This document shows positions 46,264 to 54,445 of a stretch of DNA of 64,000 bases, piece after piece. How positions within the stretch are numbered: position 1 is the first letter of the stretch; each line of letters starts with the position of its first letter. Source of the stretch: Dyadobacter flavalbus (GTDB lineage: Bacteria > Bacteroidota > Bacteroidia > Cytophagales > Spirosomataceae); assembly GCF_006149045.1 (NCBI RefSeq), contig NZ_VBSN01000049.1:310001-374000 (forward strand). Direction: 5' to 3'. The notes beneath the pieces were generated by a model. That model was not told the origin of the DNA. It did not search any database and worked only from the letters and a program-made list of their open reading frames with translations. Both the position numbers and the translations under genes were made by a program.

Positions 46264-46899
46264 CTAAATAATCTGGTTTTGTAAAGCTATTGCAACTGCT
46301 TCGGACGCGCTGTGCACGTGCAGTTTCCTGTAAATATTCTTGATATGACGATCGATTGTGTGTACTGACAGCAGCAGCTCATATGCCATTAATTTATGGC
46401 TCATTCCCTTTGATAATCTGGTCAAAATATCGAGTTCCCTCGGTGAAAGTTCATACTCCGCTCCTTTCGTCACCGGCTTTCTTTTGTTGAAGTAATTTAA
46501 AACCCGGGCTGCAACATACGGGGTCATCGGCGCTCCTCCATCCATGACTTCCAGTATCGCCTCAATAATTTTTTCATTCGGTGCTTTTTTTAAAATATAG
46601 CCGTGCGCACCGGCAAGTATGGATTCAAAGATGGATTCGTCATTCTCAAATACAGTCTGCATAATTACACAAGTATCCGGAAAATGTTTTCGCAGAAGCT
46701 TTACACCGTCAATTCCGCCAACCCTCGGCATATTGATGTCCATTAATACAACTGACGGTATATTTTTAGCCAGATCGCGAACAAGATTTGAGCAATCTTC
46801 GTAAGCACCTGTGCATATCATACCGGGCTGAATATTGACAAGTAATTCAAGCGCTTCCCGTCTGGATTTATGATCGTCGAATACAACAACTTTTATCAT
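46264..46899 (-). CDS. NarL/FixJ-type response regulator (orphan)
   Basis: 211 aa. The receiver domain (1-120) has the acidic pair Asp8-Asp9, phospho-acceptor Asp54 (VLMDINMP), Thr82 and Lys104 in the usual places. A LuxR-type HTH follows (LSPRELDILTRLSKGMSHKLMAYELLLSVHTIDRHIKNIYRKL, about 145-190). No histidine kinase lies in the window. Its own promoter carries the same operator as the 11-gene operon beginning 465 bp downstream, so it likely activates itself and that operon. The signal is unknown. Confidence 0.92.
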   Translation of the reverse strand: MIKVVVFDDHKSRREALELLVNIQPGMICTGAYEDCSNLVRDLAKNIPSVVLMDINMPRVGGIDGVKLLRKHFPDTCVIMQTVFENDESIFESILAGAHGYILKKAPNEKIIEAILEVMDGGAPMTPYVAARVLNYFNKRKPVTKGAEYELSPRELDILTRLSKGMSHKLMAYELLLSVHTIDRHIKNIYRKLHVHSASEAVAIALQNQII

Positions 46900-46927
46900 A
46901 GCGTTTTGTAAAGGGTCTAATTGATCC

Positions 46928-46960
46928 CAAAATTACTTCGCAATGAGGTAGATTGGCAAT
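46928..46960 (-). promoter_or_regulatory. Promoter of the response regulator gene
   Basis: On the minus strand ATTG (46960-46957), a 21-nt spacer and TAATTTTG (46935-46928), a perfect TAnnTTTG. About 20-25 nt of leader remains before the start codon. Confidence 0.7.
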
Positions 46961-46961
46961 A

Positions 46962-46980
46962 CCCTATTTAGGGTATTTTT
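46962..46980 (-). promoter_or_regulatory. Second copy of the dyad operator
   Basis: The plus strand reads CCCTATTTAGGGTATTTTT, the same 19 bases as at 45948-45966, and here the flanks extend the dyad to TACCCT-ATTT-AGGGTA. One base separates it from the -33 box, as at the other site. Confidence 0.7.
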
Positions 46981-47092
46981 AGGCTGAAACAACTTTCCTT
47001 TGCGCTCGCCTGCAGTATGGTTTGCAATCGGTTCCGGCACATTCAAAAACTTAATCTGGTTAACAATAACTTTCACAGACAAAACCGGAGAC

Positions 47093-47304
47093 ATGAATCC
47101 ATGTATTCTTACCGACAAGCAGGTTATTCCAGTAGTTGAATTATATAATTCCAAATGAATCAGCAGCTGAATTTAAAAAGAATTTTAAATAATAACTTCC
47201 GCAATAACCAATGCTACATCAACGAGGGCTATAATGTCCGGCGTGTTTTTAAAATGACAAAAAGTTTAACAGAAAAACCAGAACAGGCAATTGAATTCAT
47301 TTAA
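47093..47304 (+). other. Two overlapping tiny ORFs (21 and 49 codons)
   Basis: The first frame (47093-47158) reads MNPCILTDKQVIPVVELYNS and then K. Its TGA overlaps the ATG of the second (47155-47304), which begins MNQQLNLKRILNNNFRN and ends EQAIEFI. The ATGA overlap is the form used for coupled translation, but both are short and match nothing I know. They may be chance. Confidence 0.25.
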
Positions 47305-47547
47305 CTATTATTTTACAGAAAGCTCCGTTATAATACACAGTATCTGAGTTGTGAAACGGGATCTCTTTTGCGCGGCTGCATTCAGGAATTTACGAAATTT
47401 CTACTCCCTATTATGATCAGCTGAGCAGGAACGAAACAGCTTCTGATGCCAAGAAAGCATTCCATTGTTTTTACCTGTTAAATCTTTAACTTACGATCTC
47501 TAAATTTTCCTGCCCCGGACAAACTTAAACATTGAACTATCCCTGAA

Positions 47548-47841
47548 ATGGAATCATTCTTGCCACTGCCTAAACAAAGTTATGTAACAGGAATAACTGA
47601 GTCCAACAGGCAGATCATTCGTAATAATGAAAGCGGAAAGGATAAGCATAAAGCGTTCACAGGGGTTTACAAACCTAAACTGCTCAAAACACCTGCTCTT
47701 AAAAACAAATCTTCTGCTATGAATGGCAAAATTCCAACAGAAAAAAACTCCGATTCTTCCGTAAAATTTCGCACAGTATTCCCCGGGGTAATCCTGACCA
47801 TTATACTGCCTGGGCTGTTCAAGTTCCGGCCGGTATTATAA
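47548..47841 (+). CDS. Uncharacterised 97-aa ORF
   Basis: Basic, Lys/Ser/Asn-rich N-terminal two thirds and a hydrophobic C-terminal end (FPGVILTIILPGLF). No family, no signal peptide. Reported because it fills an otherwise empty stretch; coding status uncertain. Confidence 0.3.
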   Translation: MESFLPLPKQSYVTGITESNRQIIRNNESGKDKHKAFTGVYKPKLLKTPALKNKSSAMNGKIPTEKNSDSSVKFRTVFPGVILTIILPGLFKFRPVL

Positions 47842-47889
47842 AAGACGTATTATTTTCAGGTTGCATATCAAACTTTAATCATTCTGATC

Positions 47890-47979
47890 ATGAAAAAGAA
47901 AAAACCATCTAAATTCTGGATTAAACTTGCCAGTGCATCCTTCGATATTCTAAGCCTGATCAAAATGGCTTTTTTCTGA
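47890..47979 (+). CDS. Possible 29-aa cationic peptide
   Basis: The frame starts MKKKKPSKFWIKLASASF and ends with the hydrophobic run ILSLIKMAFF. A basic head with a hydrophobic tail is typical of small membrane-active peptides, but such a frame can arise by chance. The TTAAT-type AT-rich leader gives no clear ribosome site. Confidence 0.3.
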   Translation: MKKKKPSKFWIKLASASFDILSLIKMAFF

Positions 47980-48228
47980 AAGTCGAAGACAGGTATATTC
48001 CAAATACTTTCCGGTAAATGAGTATTAAAAAGCATCATCTTTAATCTTCAGGTTTTGTCAGTGCGTACGGTTATGGATGGTACAGACAGTGAATTCACTA
48101 CATATGGAGGTTACTGCCGTCAATGTGACAGTTATTTCTCATAATTTCTCGGCTGCTTCCCTTTAATCTGACTTATCATACCAAGTATTATTCCAAGATA
48201 ACACATGATTGATCATTCAGACTGAAAC

Positions 48229-48702
48229 TTACTGGATTTTAATGCTGATTCCCCTGAGTGTTTGCCAGCCTTCCTTGTCAGTCAGCCGGATCATAAAATG
48301 GTAATCGCCGGGATCGATGTCGGCTGGCACTTCAATTTCCTGAGTTGCTGTGTAAGCTCTCTGGTTTTCGGGAATGTCGAAGCTTTTGATTAACAGAAAA
48401 GGGTTAACCGGCTTTTTGACCGGATCGGTACTGCAGTCGCTTACCTCTGTACTGTGGGTATGGTGATCAAAGTTGTGATGAATGTCCAGACTGTAAGATC
48501 CCAGTGCCATGTTGTCGGAAAATGCAGCCCTGAACGTGAATTTTTCACCTCTTTTCACCGTGCTGCATTGAACCGGAAAAGTGCCTGCGGCCGTGGCATC
48601 AATAACCGGATATGCGGTATCGACCGTCGGTTCGTCCTTGTCACAAGCGACGGTGAATAATGCAATGACTGTCAGCAGAATAAATTGGCTTATTTGTTTC
48701 AT
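48229..48702 (-). CDS. DUF4625 lipoprotein (single domain)
   Basis: 157 aa. Lipobox TVAC (Cys20), then one DUF4625 Ig-like domain: GEKFTFRAAFSDNMALGSYSLDIHHNFDHHTH, a KSFDIPENQRAYTATQEIEVPADIDPGDYHFMIRLTDKEGWQ core and a closing beta strand. The HHNFDHHTHS stretch gives it many His, suggesting metal binding. Last gene of the TonB-receptor unit on this strand. Confidence 0.9.
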   Translation of the reverse strand: MKQISQFILLTVIALFTVACDKDEPTVDTAYPVIDATAAGTFPVQCSTVKRGEKFTFRAAFSDNMALGSYSLDIHHNFDHHTHSTEVSDCSTDPVKKPVNPFLLIKSFDIPENQRAYTATQEIEVPADIDPGDYHFMIRLTDKEGWQTLRGISIKIQ

Positions 48703-48793
48703 CGTATTTTAAAATCAGGCCGGCACATGGCTTGCCGGCCCGACGGTTTTTGTTATTGCTGATTATTGAAGTAATTCCATTTAAACAAAGCTT

Positions 48794-49729
48794 TTAATTG
48801 TAGTCGATGCCGAATGGAATCGTCTTGTGAATTGTCTGGCCTGACGTGAAATTTTTATAAATCACCACCAGATTGTATTCACCCGTCTGCCATGCCTTGC
48901 TGCCGGTAATCGCATTTTTGTCTGGTGCGTTGTTATCCTTTTCTGCCCCGATGACCAGATCCGGAATGTTCCGGATCACCGTATAGCTTTCCATATCAAA
49001 TTCCGAATTGCCGAAATCATACACGCTATGCTCATTTTTGTGTTCATGCACGTCATAGACAATGGCTTTGCTTAAATCCACTTCTTCCATCGTCTGCGGG
49101 TTGTAACTGGCCGACTTTCTGATCAGCAGCAGATACAGTTTTCCATCGCCTTTTACGTAGGAGATATTGGCCTGCACCTGAATCGTATCGCCTTTTCCGT
49201 AACGCTGGGTTGGATAATTGTCCTTGTCAGCATGAAAATCGTACATGGGCGTCCAGTTTTTATGCATCCATAATCCCGAAATCATGGGCCTTACCGGCAG
49301 GTTGGCACGGGCGTAAATTTCAAAATCCCTTCTGACTTCCAGTCTTGAGCCATTCTCATCATAGACAATGACCCAGAAGTCGTACTGGCCCTCGGCCGCA
49401 TCCTCAGGAATGTTGAAATGCTTGTGTATGTTCGCATTTTTCAGGCCCTTGTACTGGTCCCAGGTGATTTCATGTTTCCACGGCTTGCTGTATGTTTCAC
49501 CTTCTTTGGGCAGGATCTTTACTTCTACTTTGTCGATCTTGTCAACGGCCAGCATGTCGCCCTCAAAGTGAAAATCTTCTCCGATTACGCCGATTCCGGC
49601 ATTGCCCAGGCCCAGTTCCAGATTTTCCAGAACCGGTTTGGGCAGTTCGGGTTCCGGCATCGGCTCCGGCTCTTTTTTATCACAGGCCGCCAAGGTGAGC
49701 AGGATCAGGATTAAGGCTGCCAGCAACAC
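48794..49729 (-). CDS. DUF4625 lipoprotein, GTG start
   Basis: 311 aa. The lipobox is LAAC (Cys16) after a very hydrophobic but uncharged n-region, because the only usable start is GTG at 49729. Upstream in the same frame a Lys/Arg-rich stretch (RKPKSRS) without an ATG would give a normal signal peptide, so the true start may be non-standard or lost. DUF4625 marks are IHKHFNIPEDAAEGQYDFWVIVYDENGSRLEV; a second beta domain follows. It is 39 nt after the DUF4625 gene at 49769. Confidence 0.85.
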   Translation of the reverse strand: MLLAALILILLTLAACDKKEPEPMPEPELPKPVLENLELGLGNAGIGVIGEDFHFEGDMLAVDKIDKVEVKILPKEGETYSKPWKHEITWDQYKGLKNANIHKHFNIPEDAAEGQYDFWVIVYDENGSRLEVRRDFEIYARANLPVRPMISGLWMHKNWTPMYDFHADKDNYPTQRYGKGDTIQVQANISYVKGDGKLYLLLIRKSASYNPQTMEEVDLSKAIVYDVHEHKNEHSVYDFGNSEFDMESYTVIRNIPDLVIGAEKDNNAPDKNAITGSKAWQTGEYNLVVIYKNFTSGQTIHKTIPFGIDYN

Positions 49730-49768
49730 GGACCGGCTTTTCGGCTTCCGATTCCCTACATCATTAGC

Positions 49769-50476
49769 TTATTTGTCGAAATGTTCTTCGTATTCATTTT
49801 TCTTTCCGGCCTGGTCCGTCACTTTCAGGTGCACATGATAATGACCGGCAGGTGCCGCCGTGATGTCCAAATGCTTGTGAAAGTCAAAGGCCGTTTGCCC
49901 GACCATGGCGGCGTCTTTGAACTCAAACTCCTTTTCCCATTTTTCGCCATGCACTTCCACGGTCACAGCGGCAATTTTGTTCGGTGCAGCAATAGCAGCC
50001 TCCAAATGCAGGCCTTTGCCGGCATCTTCCGCTTCCACGGCAAACCCGGTTACCGCAGGCAATGACGGGTCGTTGGTCACATCCAGCTCCGAGCCGATCT
50101 CGGCTTTGTTGCCGTTCTTGTCCGTTACCGTCAAATGAAGGTCATATTTTCCCAAAGCGGCACTGGCGGGCACGTCAATATGCTTGTGAAGCTCGGCATT
50201 TTTCAGTCCGGCCAGCCCTTCGGTGTAAACCGTGTCCAGTTTCCAGCCACTGCCATTTACAGGATGGATTTCCAGCTGCACACGCTCGATGCTGCCCGGT
50301 GCCACGATCTGCGCCTCGATGTGAAAGTCACTGCCCGGATGCGCTTGTTTGTTGTTGCCCGAACCGATTTCCACACCAGAAAGGGTCGGTGCGGCCACGT
50401 TTACATCGTCGTCATCGTTACAGGAAGCAAAAAGGGTCCCGGCCAGCAGCAGGGCAAGCATTGATTTGATTTGCAT
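49769..50476 (-). CDS. DUF4625 lipoprotein with two domains
   Basis: 235 aa. Lipobox FASC (Cys19) and a DDDD run, then two DUF4625 Ig-like domains: LHKHIDVPASAALGKYDLHLTVTDKNGNKAEI near 95-125 and FHKHLDITAAPAGHYHVHLKVTDQAGKKNEY near 198-228. The HKHID/HKHLD and HYHVH motifs are His-rich. Such lipoproteins are often encoded beside TonB-dependent receptors, here 40 nt downstream of one, and may hold a metal or a metal complex for it. Confidence 0.9.
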   Translation of the reverse strand: MQIKSMLALLLAGTLFASCNDDDDVNVAAPTLSGVEIGSGNNKQAHPGSDFHIEAQIVAPGSIERVQLEIHPVNGSGWKLDTVYTEGLAGLKNAELHKHIDVPASAALGKYDLHLTVTDKNGNKAEIGSELDVTNDPSLPAVTGFAVEAEDAGKGLHLEAAIAAPNKIAAVTVEVHGEKWEKEFEFKDAAMVGQTAFDFHKHLDITAAPAGHYHVHLKVTDQAGKKNEYEEHFDK

Positions 50477-50516
50477 GGTATTAGAAATTATGGTGAGTAT
50501 TCGAATTTGCAGGGTA

Positions 50517-52931
50517 TCAGCTTGTGGATTTTCCTTTAATGAAAAAAGGTATCTTTACAGCCAGGATGACATTGCGGCCTGCTTCGGGCAGGCCGATCAG
50601 CCGGTAAAAACTGGTATGGCTCAAATAGCGTGTGTTCAATGCGTTCTGCACCTGCAGGCTCACTGAAATGTATTGTGCGCCTGTTTTCACTTTGCCGCCT
50701 GCACTGAAACTGAAAATCTGGTATGCAGGCGTGGGCCTTTCCGGGGGCACGATCCGGTTCTGGCGTGCGGTAAGCCTGCAATCCAACGTGAAATAGGCAT
50801 CCGTCAGCAGCCTTTCCCAGTTTGGCTCGTAGGTCATGCCGGCCAGTGCAGAAGCCGGCGGCGAAAAAGGCAGTGCATAGCCCCGTTTGGCACCCGAAAG
50901 CTGGCGGGTATACAGGTATTCGCCGGCCAGTGATGCATTCCAGTTATTCAGAAAACGGTATGACAGCTGCAACTCCGATCCGTAACGCAGCACACGGCTT
51001 TGGGCATAGTTGAAAACCTGGTTGCCGGCGCCATAGAAATAATCGTGACGTGCAGTTGGGTTCAGGTAAATGTAGCTGGGAAAATAATTCAGAAACGGCG
51101 TAAGTGCTACGGTAAACTTTTCAGCATTGATGCCTGTTCCCAGATCGAGCTGGTAAGACTTTTCGGCTGACAGGGAAGGATCGCCTTTTTCATACCGGAA
51201 ATAATGATAGTTGACCCCGTTCGCAGCCAGCTCTTTGGCAATCGGCATCCGGAAACCACTGCCTGCATTGAATTTCAGAAAGAACGCTCCCGGCGTATAA
51301 TTCAGTCCTGCCGACCAGTTTACATTCTTGAATGTGCGTGTAATCGCTTCCGCGCGCGTCAGATATGTGCTGTTTCCGTTTTCAGACTGCGAAGTAAACC
51401 AGTCTTTATATTCCCTGATACTGATTCTTCCCAGATCGTACCGCAGCGCGGCTTGCAGAAGCAGCTTTTCACTGACTTTCAATTTATCGAATACAAAAGC
51501 ACCGGCACTGGTCTGCGTGAATGCCGGGATCAGAAACCCCCAGCCGCCGATGGTATTGTGCTGCTGCTCGCCGCTTGCTCCAATCGTCAGCGTGTGGTTT
51601 TTATAAACCAGCTCATTTTTGATATTGGCCGAAAAAACCGTTTTGTCATACTCACGTTCCAGCGTCTGGGGCGCAGACTGCTCCGAAGGATAAACCGGCG
51701 GCATATACCCGTGATTGACATACCGGCTGTGCTCCTGACGGAAATTGCGCTGATAACCCAGCTCCAAATCGAACCTGTTTTGCCCGTAGCGGAATTCATT
51801 TTGGCTGATGATTTTAGTGTGTGAAACCTGCTGGGAAGGCAGCTGCCTGTCTCTTGAAGAGCGGTCATGCAAGTCCAGATCAACGCGCCTTGGTTCCAGT
51901 CCATGTGCATTGGCAAAAAAGCCGCTTTGGCTGAATGTCTGGCTAAGATAAAATACCGATTGAAACTGCGATGTAAGCCATCCTGTACGCAGGTGCACGT
52001 TCCGCTCCTGCCCTGTCGTATTGCGCAGGCGGTTTTCATGAAGCGGCACTGCATAGTCGTACACAAAAATGGTATCGGCCGGCACGCCGTAATCGCCGTA
52101 CTCCTGCCAGGTCATGCGGGAATCGGCAAAGACGCGCTGCTTGCGGGCATACAGATTCACTGATCCGCCGTAAAGCCCGTTGTTGCTTTTGGCCGTAAGG
52201 TCTGCACTGCCGCCTGCCGTATGTGCGGCCGGCAGTGCAGCAGGCTTGATGTCAATGGCGCCGCCTATGGCTTCGGAACCATACAAAAACGCGGACGGAC
52301 CTTTGATGACCTCTACCCTGCCGGCAGCAAACTGATCGATTTCCAGCGCATGGTCGGCGCCCCACTGCTGGCCTTCATGCCGGATGCCGTTTTCCACGAC
52401 CACCACCTGATTGAACCCCAATCCCCGGATCAGCGGTTTGGAGCCGCCGGAGCCGATGCCGATGGTTTTGATTCCGGACAGCTTTTCCAGCGACTGCATC
52501 AGGCTTCCGCCCAGATTGCGCCGCAGGTAATCAGCGCCGACAATATCCATGCTGAGTGAAACCTGCTGCCGGCGCAGCTGCTGGTAATCTTCTTTGATTG
52601 TAATTTCCTGCAACTGACCTTCTTCTGCCCTGAGTATGATATCTTTCAGAAGCAAAGAATCCGAAGACATGATAAACGAGCTGGCGACGGTTTTGAAACC
52701 CACAAAAGAAATCCTTAAACTGTGCCTTCCCTTCTTCACAGCCTCAAACCGGAAAGTGCCGTTGACACCGCTTGGCCGGGTAATTTTTTCAGGCATCACT
52801 GTGATCGTTGCACCGGTAAGCGGCTGACCTGTACTGCTGACGACCTTGCCGGATAACGTTTGTCCCACCAGCTTCGCAGGAAGTGCAAACATCAATGCCG
52901 CCAAACAAACAAGTACACGTATCTTCATCAA
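50517..52931 (-). CDS. TonB-dependent receptor, ZnuD-like
   Basis: 804 aa. Signal peptide (ending near LVGQ, residue 23), a carboxypeptidase-like beta domain (LSGKVVSSTGQPLTGATITV, 25-110), then a plug with the box ITIKEDY and the motifs KPLIRGLGFNQVVVVENGIRHEGQQWGADHALEID (QQW-G-D-H as in ZnuD-type zinc receptors) and VEVIKGPSAFLYGSEAIGG. The rest is a 22-strand-type barrel ending in AVKIPFF before a short tail. It should import a metal or metal complex with the help of the DUF4625 lipoproteins downstream. Zinc is a guess from the plug motif and the His-rich partners. Confidence 0.92.
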   Translation of the reverse strand: MMKIRVLVCLAALMFALPAKLVGQTLSGKVVSSTGQPLTGATITVMPEKITRPSGVNGTFRFEAVKKGRHSLRISFVGFKTVASSFIMSSDSLLLKDIILRAEEGQLQEITIKEDYQQLRRQQVSLSMDIVGADYLRRNLGGSLMQSLEKLSGIKTIGIGSGGSKPLIRGLGFNQVVVVENGIRHEGQQWGADHALEIDQFAAGRVEVIKGPSAFLYGSEAIGGAIDIKPAALPAAHTAGGSADLTAKSNNGLYGGSVNLYARKQRVFADSRMTWQEYGDYGVPADTIFVYDYAVPLHENRLRNTTGQERNVHLRTGWLTSQFQSVFYLSQTFSQSGFFANAHGLEPRRVDLDLHDRSSRDRQLPSQQVSHTKIISQNEFRYGQNRFDLELGYQRNFRQEHSRYVNHGYMPPVYPSEQSAPQTLEREYDKTVFSANIKNELVYKNHTLTIGASGEQQHNTIGGWGFLIPAFTQTSAGAFVFDKLKVSEKLLLQAALRYDLGRISIREYKDWFTSQSENGNSTYLTRAEAITRTFKNVNWSAGLNYTPGAFFLKFNAGSGFRMPIAKELAANGVNYHYFRYEKGDPSLSAEKSYQLDLGTGINAEKFTVALTPFLNYFPSYIYLNPTARHDYFYGAGNQVFNYAQSRVLRYGSELQLSYRFLNNWNASLAGEYLYTRQLSGAKRGYALPFSPPASALAGMTYEPNWERLLTDAYFTLDCRLTARQNRIVPPERPTPAYQIFSFSAGGKVKTGAQYISVSLQVQNALNTRYLSHTSFYRLIGLPEAGRNVILAVKIPFFIKGKSTS

Positions 52932-52973
52932 ACCGGTTTTCTGACCGGCAAAAGCACCGGCCTACATGAAACA

Positions 52974-52984
52974 ATGTTGCAAAT
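52974..52984. promoter_or_regulatory. GTTGCAA half-site near the receptor gene
   Basis: ATGTTGCAAAT repeats the right arm of the dyad at 53005 and lies 43-53 nt upstream of the receptor start on the minus strand. Confidence 0.4.
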
Positions 52985-53004
52985 AAAGGATTAACAATTT
53001 AAAC

Positions 53005-53021
53005 TTGCAACCATGTTGCAA
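53005..53021. promoter_or_regulatory. Perfect TTGCAAC-CAT-GTTGCAA dyad in the divergent promoter region
   Basis: Seven-base arms with a 3-nt spacer. It lies 46 nt before the 53067 gene and 74 nt upstream of the receptor start on the other strand. The shape and spacing suit a Fur/Zur-type repressor site, which would tie both genes to metal supply. Confidence 0.6.
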
Positions 53022-53066
53022 AAAAAAATATTAGATTAGCAGTCCAGTCAGTTATCGTTACGCATC

Positions 53067-54116
53067 ATGAAATACTTCACCTTATTTTTATCCGCCGTAT
53101 TGTCCATGCCCATCTCAGATGCGGCAGCCCAGCTGGCGGAAAAACTGGATTTTAACATACAGTCCGCTTCAACTTCCGAGCAGGTATTGGCAGTAAGCAA
53201 TGGCATTGACACCGCCAGTTTGCCAGTTAAAATCATCAGAGGGAAAATGGACGGGCCTGTTTTTTCCATCGTTGCCGGGATTCATGGCTACGAGTACCCG
53301 CCTATTATGGCAACTCAGCAGATCATGGCCGAAATTGATCCTGACAAACTCAAAGGAACACTGCTGATTGTGCCCGTTGCCAATACCGCTGCCTTTTTTG
53401 GCAGGACTGTTTTCTACAACCCTGCGGACGGCAAAAACCTGAACCGTGTATTTCCCGGAAAGCCGGAAGGCACCGTTTCCGAGCGGCTGGCCCATTTGAT
53501 CACCACACAGATCATAGTCCGGTCGACGGTTTTCCTGGATGTGCATGCAGGCGATGCAGGAGAAGACCTGACAGACTTTGTATGTTACTATGACAATCAA
53601 AATACGCCCGAGCAGACTGCCCTGGCCAGTCGTCTGGCGGAACGAGCAGGGTTCCCGCTTCTGGTGGTTTACCCTTTTAATTTATCAAAGACAGAGCCGG
53701 CTGAATACGCTTTCAAACATGCTACCCAGCAAGGCATCACTGCGCTGAGTATGGAAGCAGGAAAACTGGGCGGTGTTCAGCATAAATCCGTGCAGCGAAT
53801 CAAAACCGGCATTTATAACATACTCCGGGAGCTTGGTATGTATCCCTCTGCGGACAAGCCTGCACCCCGGCCCGTCATTCTGAACAGGCAGCATTACATC
53901 AAATCGCCGGAGAAAGGAATATTTTACAGTGATCTGAAAAGCGGGGATACCGTTTCGAAAGGACAAAAGATCGGCATGATAACCGATGTATTCGGCAAAA
54001 TCATAGCTGATGTAAATGCAGAACAGGCCGGGATCATCCTGTACAAGATCGGGACGCCGCCGGTCAACAAAGGAGAAACCGTCTTATGCATCGGATATCA
54101 TGCCAGAGTCAAATGA
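53067..54116 (+). CDS. Secreted succinylglutamate desuccinylase/aspartoacylase-family metallohydrolase
   Basis: 349 aa. A signal peptide (ends near AAAQ, residue 22) exports it. The M14-like metal site is visible as GIHGYEYPP (His, Glu two residues later), and a second His in LDVHAGD, with NLNRVFPG between them as the substrate-binding NLNR motif of the family. The family cleaves amide bonds of acylated amino acids; the substrate here is unknown. It is divergent from the TonB receptor and shares the dyad at 53005 with it, so it may process a metal-loaded peptide-like compound. Confidence 0.9.
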   Translation: MKYFTLFLSAVLSMPISDAAAQLAEKLDFNIQSASTSEQVLAVSNGIDTASLPVKIIRGKMDGPVFSIVAGIHGYEYPPIMATQQIMAEIDPDKLKGTLLIVPVANTAAFFGRTVFYNPADGKNLNRVFPGKPEGTVSERLAHLITTQIIVRSTVFLDVHAGDAGEDLTDFVCYYDNQNTPEQTALASRLAERAGFPLLVVYPFNLSKTEPAEYAFKHATQQGITALSMEAGKLGGVQHKSVQRIKTGIYNILRELGMYPSADKPAPRPVILNRQHYIKSPEKGIFYSDLKSGDTVSKGQKIGMITDVFGKIIADVNAEQAGIILYKIGTPPVNKGETVLCIGYHARVK

Positions 54117-54272
54117 CAGAGGGCTTTGAAGTACATTTTAACCTGCATTGGAATGATGTAACCGAACCATAATGTACTTGAAGCGAATGGCTGTTGATCA
54201 AATCGGGACTCACATGAATGCTGATTTGGCCACCTGTTTTTTCAGCATATAAAAGTTCAGTTCTGACATCAG

Positions 54273-54304
54273 TTAACAGCCGGATCTACTTGTCCGGCTG
54301 TTAA
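54273..54304 (+). terminator. Strong hairpin between the desuccinylase gene and susC
   Basis: Perfect 12-bp stem TTAACAGCCGGA / TCCGGCTGTTAA, 8-nt loop. It probably ends the 53067 transcript; the T run after it is short. Confidence 0.6.
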
Positions 54305-54354
54305 AGTTTACATTTTGTTAACATAGTATTTCTGCTGACATAACAGTGGAAAAG

Positions 54355-54362
54355 TACTTTTG
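54355..54362 (+). promoter_or_regulatory. Putative -7 box (TACTTTTG) of the second susC
   Basis: A perfect TAnnTTTG, 84 nt before the start codon, leaving a leader of typical susC length. The -33 region is weak. Confidence 0.5.
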
Positions 54363-54445
54363 TGCCAAAATCCGGCTCTTTTTGTCGTGTGCAACCGGTT
54401 ACCAGCGCAAGAGCCCCTGTTAAACTTTTAACTTCCACCCAGTTT

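Larger units (their letters stand above)
46981..48228. other. Gene-poor stretch of about 1.25 kb with possible tiny ORFs
   Basis: No gene of ordinary size can be supported. Several short plus-strand frames with plausible starts are listed separately. The base composition is AT-rich compared with the rest of the window, as is common for acquired DNA and for regions carrying small peptides. Confidence 0.5.
54117..54445. other. Intergenic stretch before the second susC
   Basis: Contains an inverted repeat AAGTACATT (54129-54137) / AATGTACTT (54171-54179), a strong hairpin at 54273-54304 and a TACTTTTG box at 54355. No coding frame. Confidence 0.6.
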
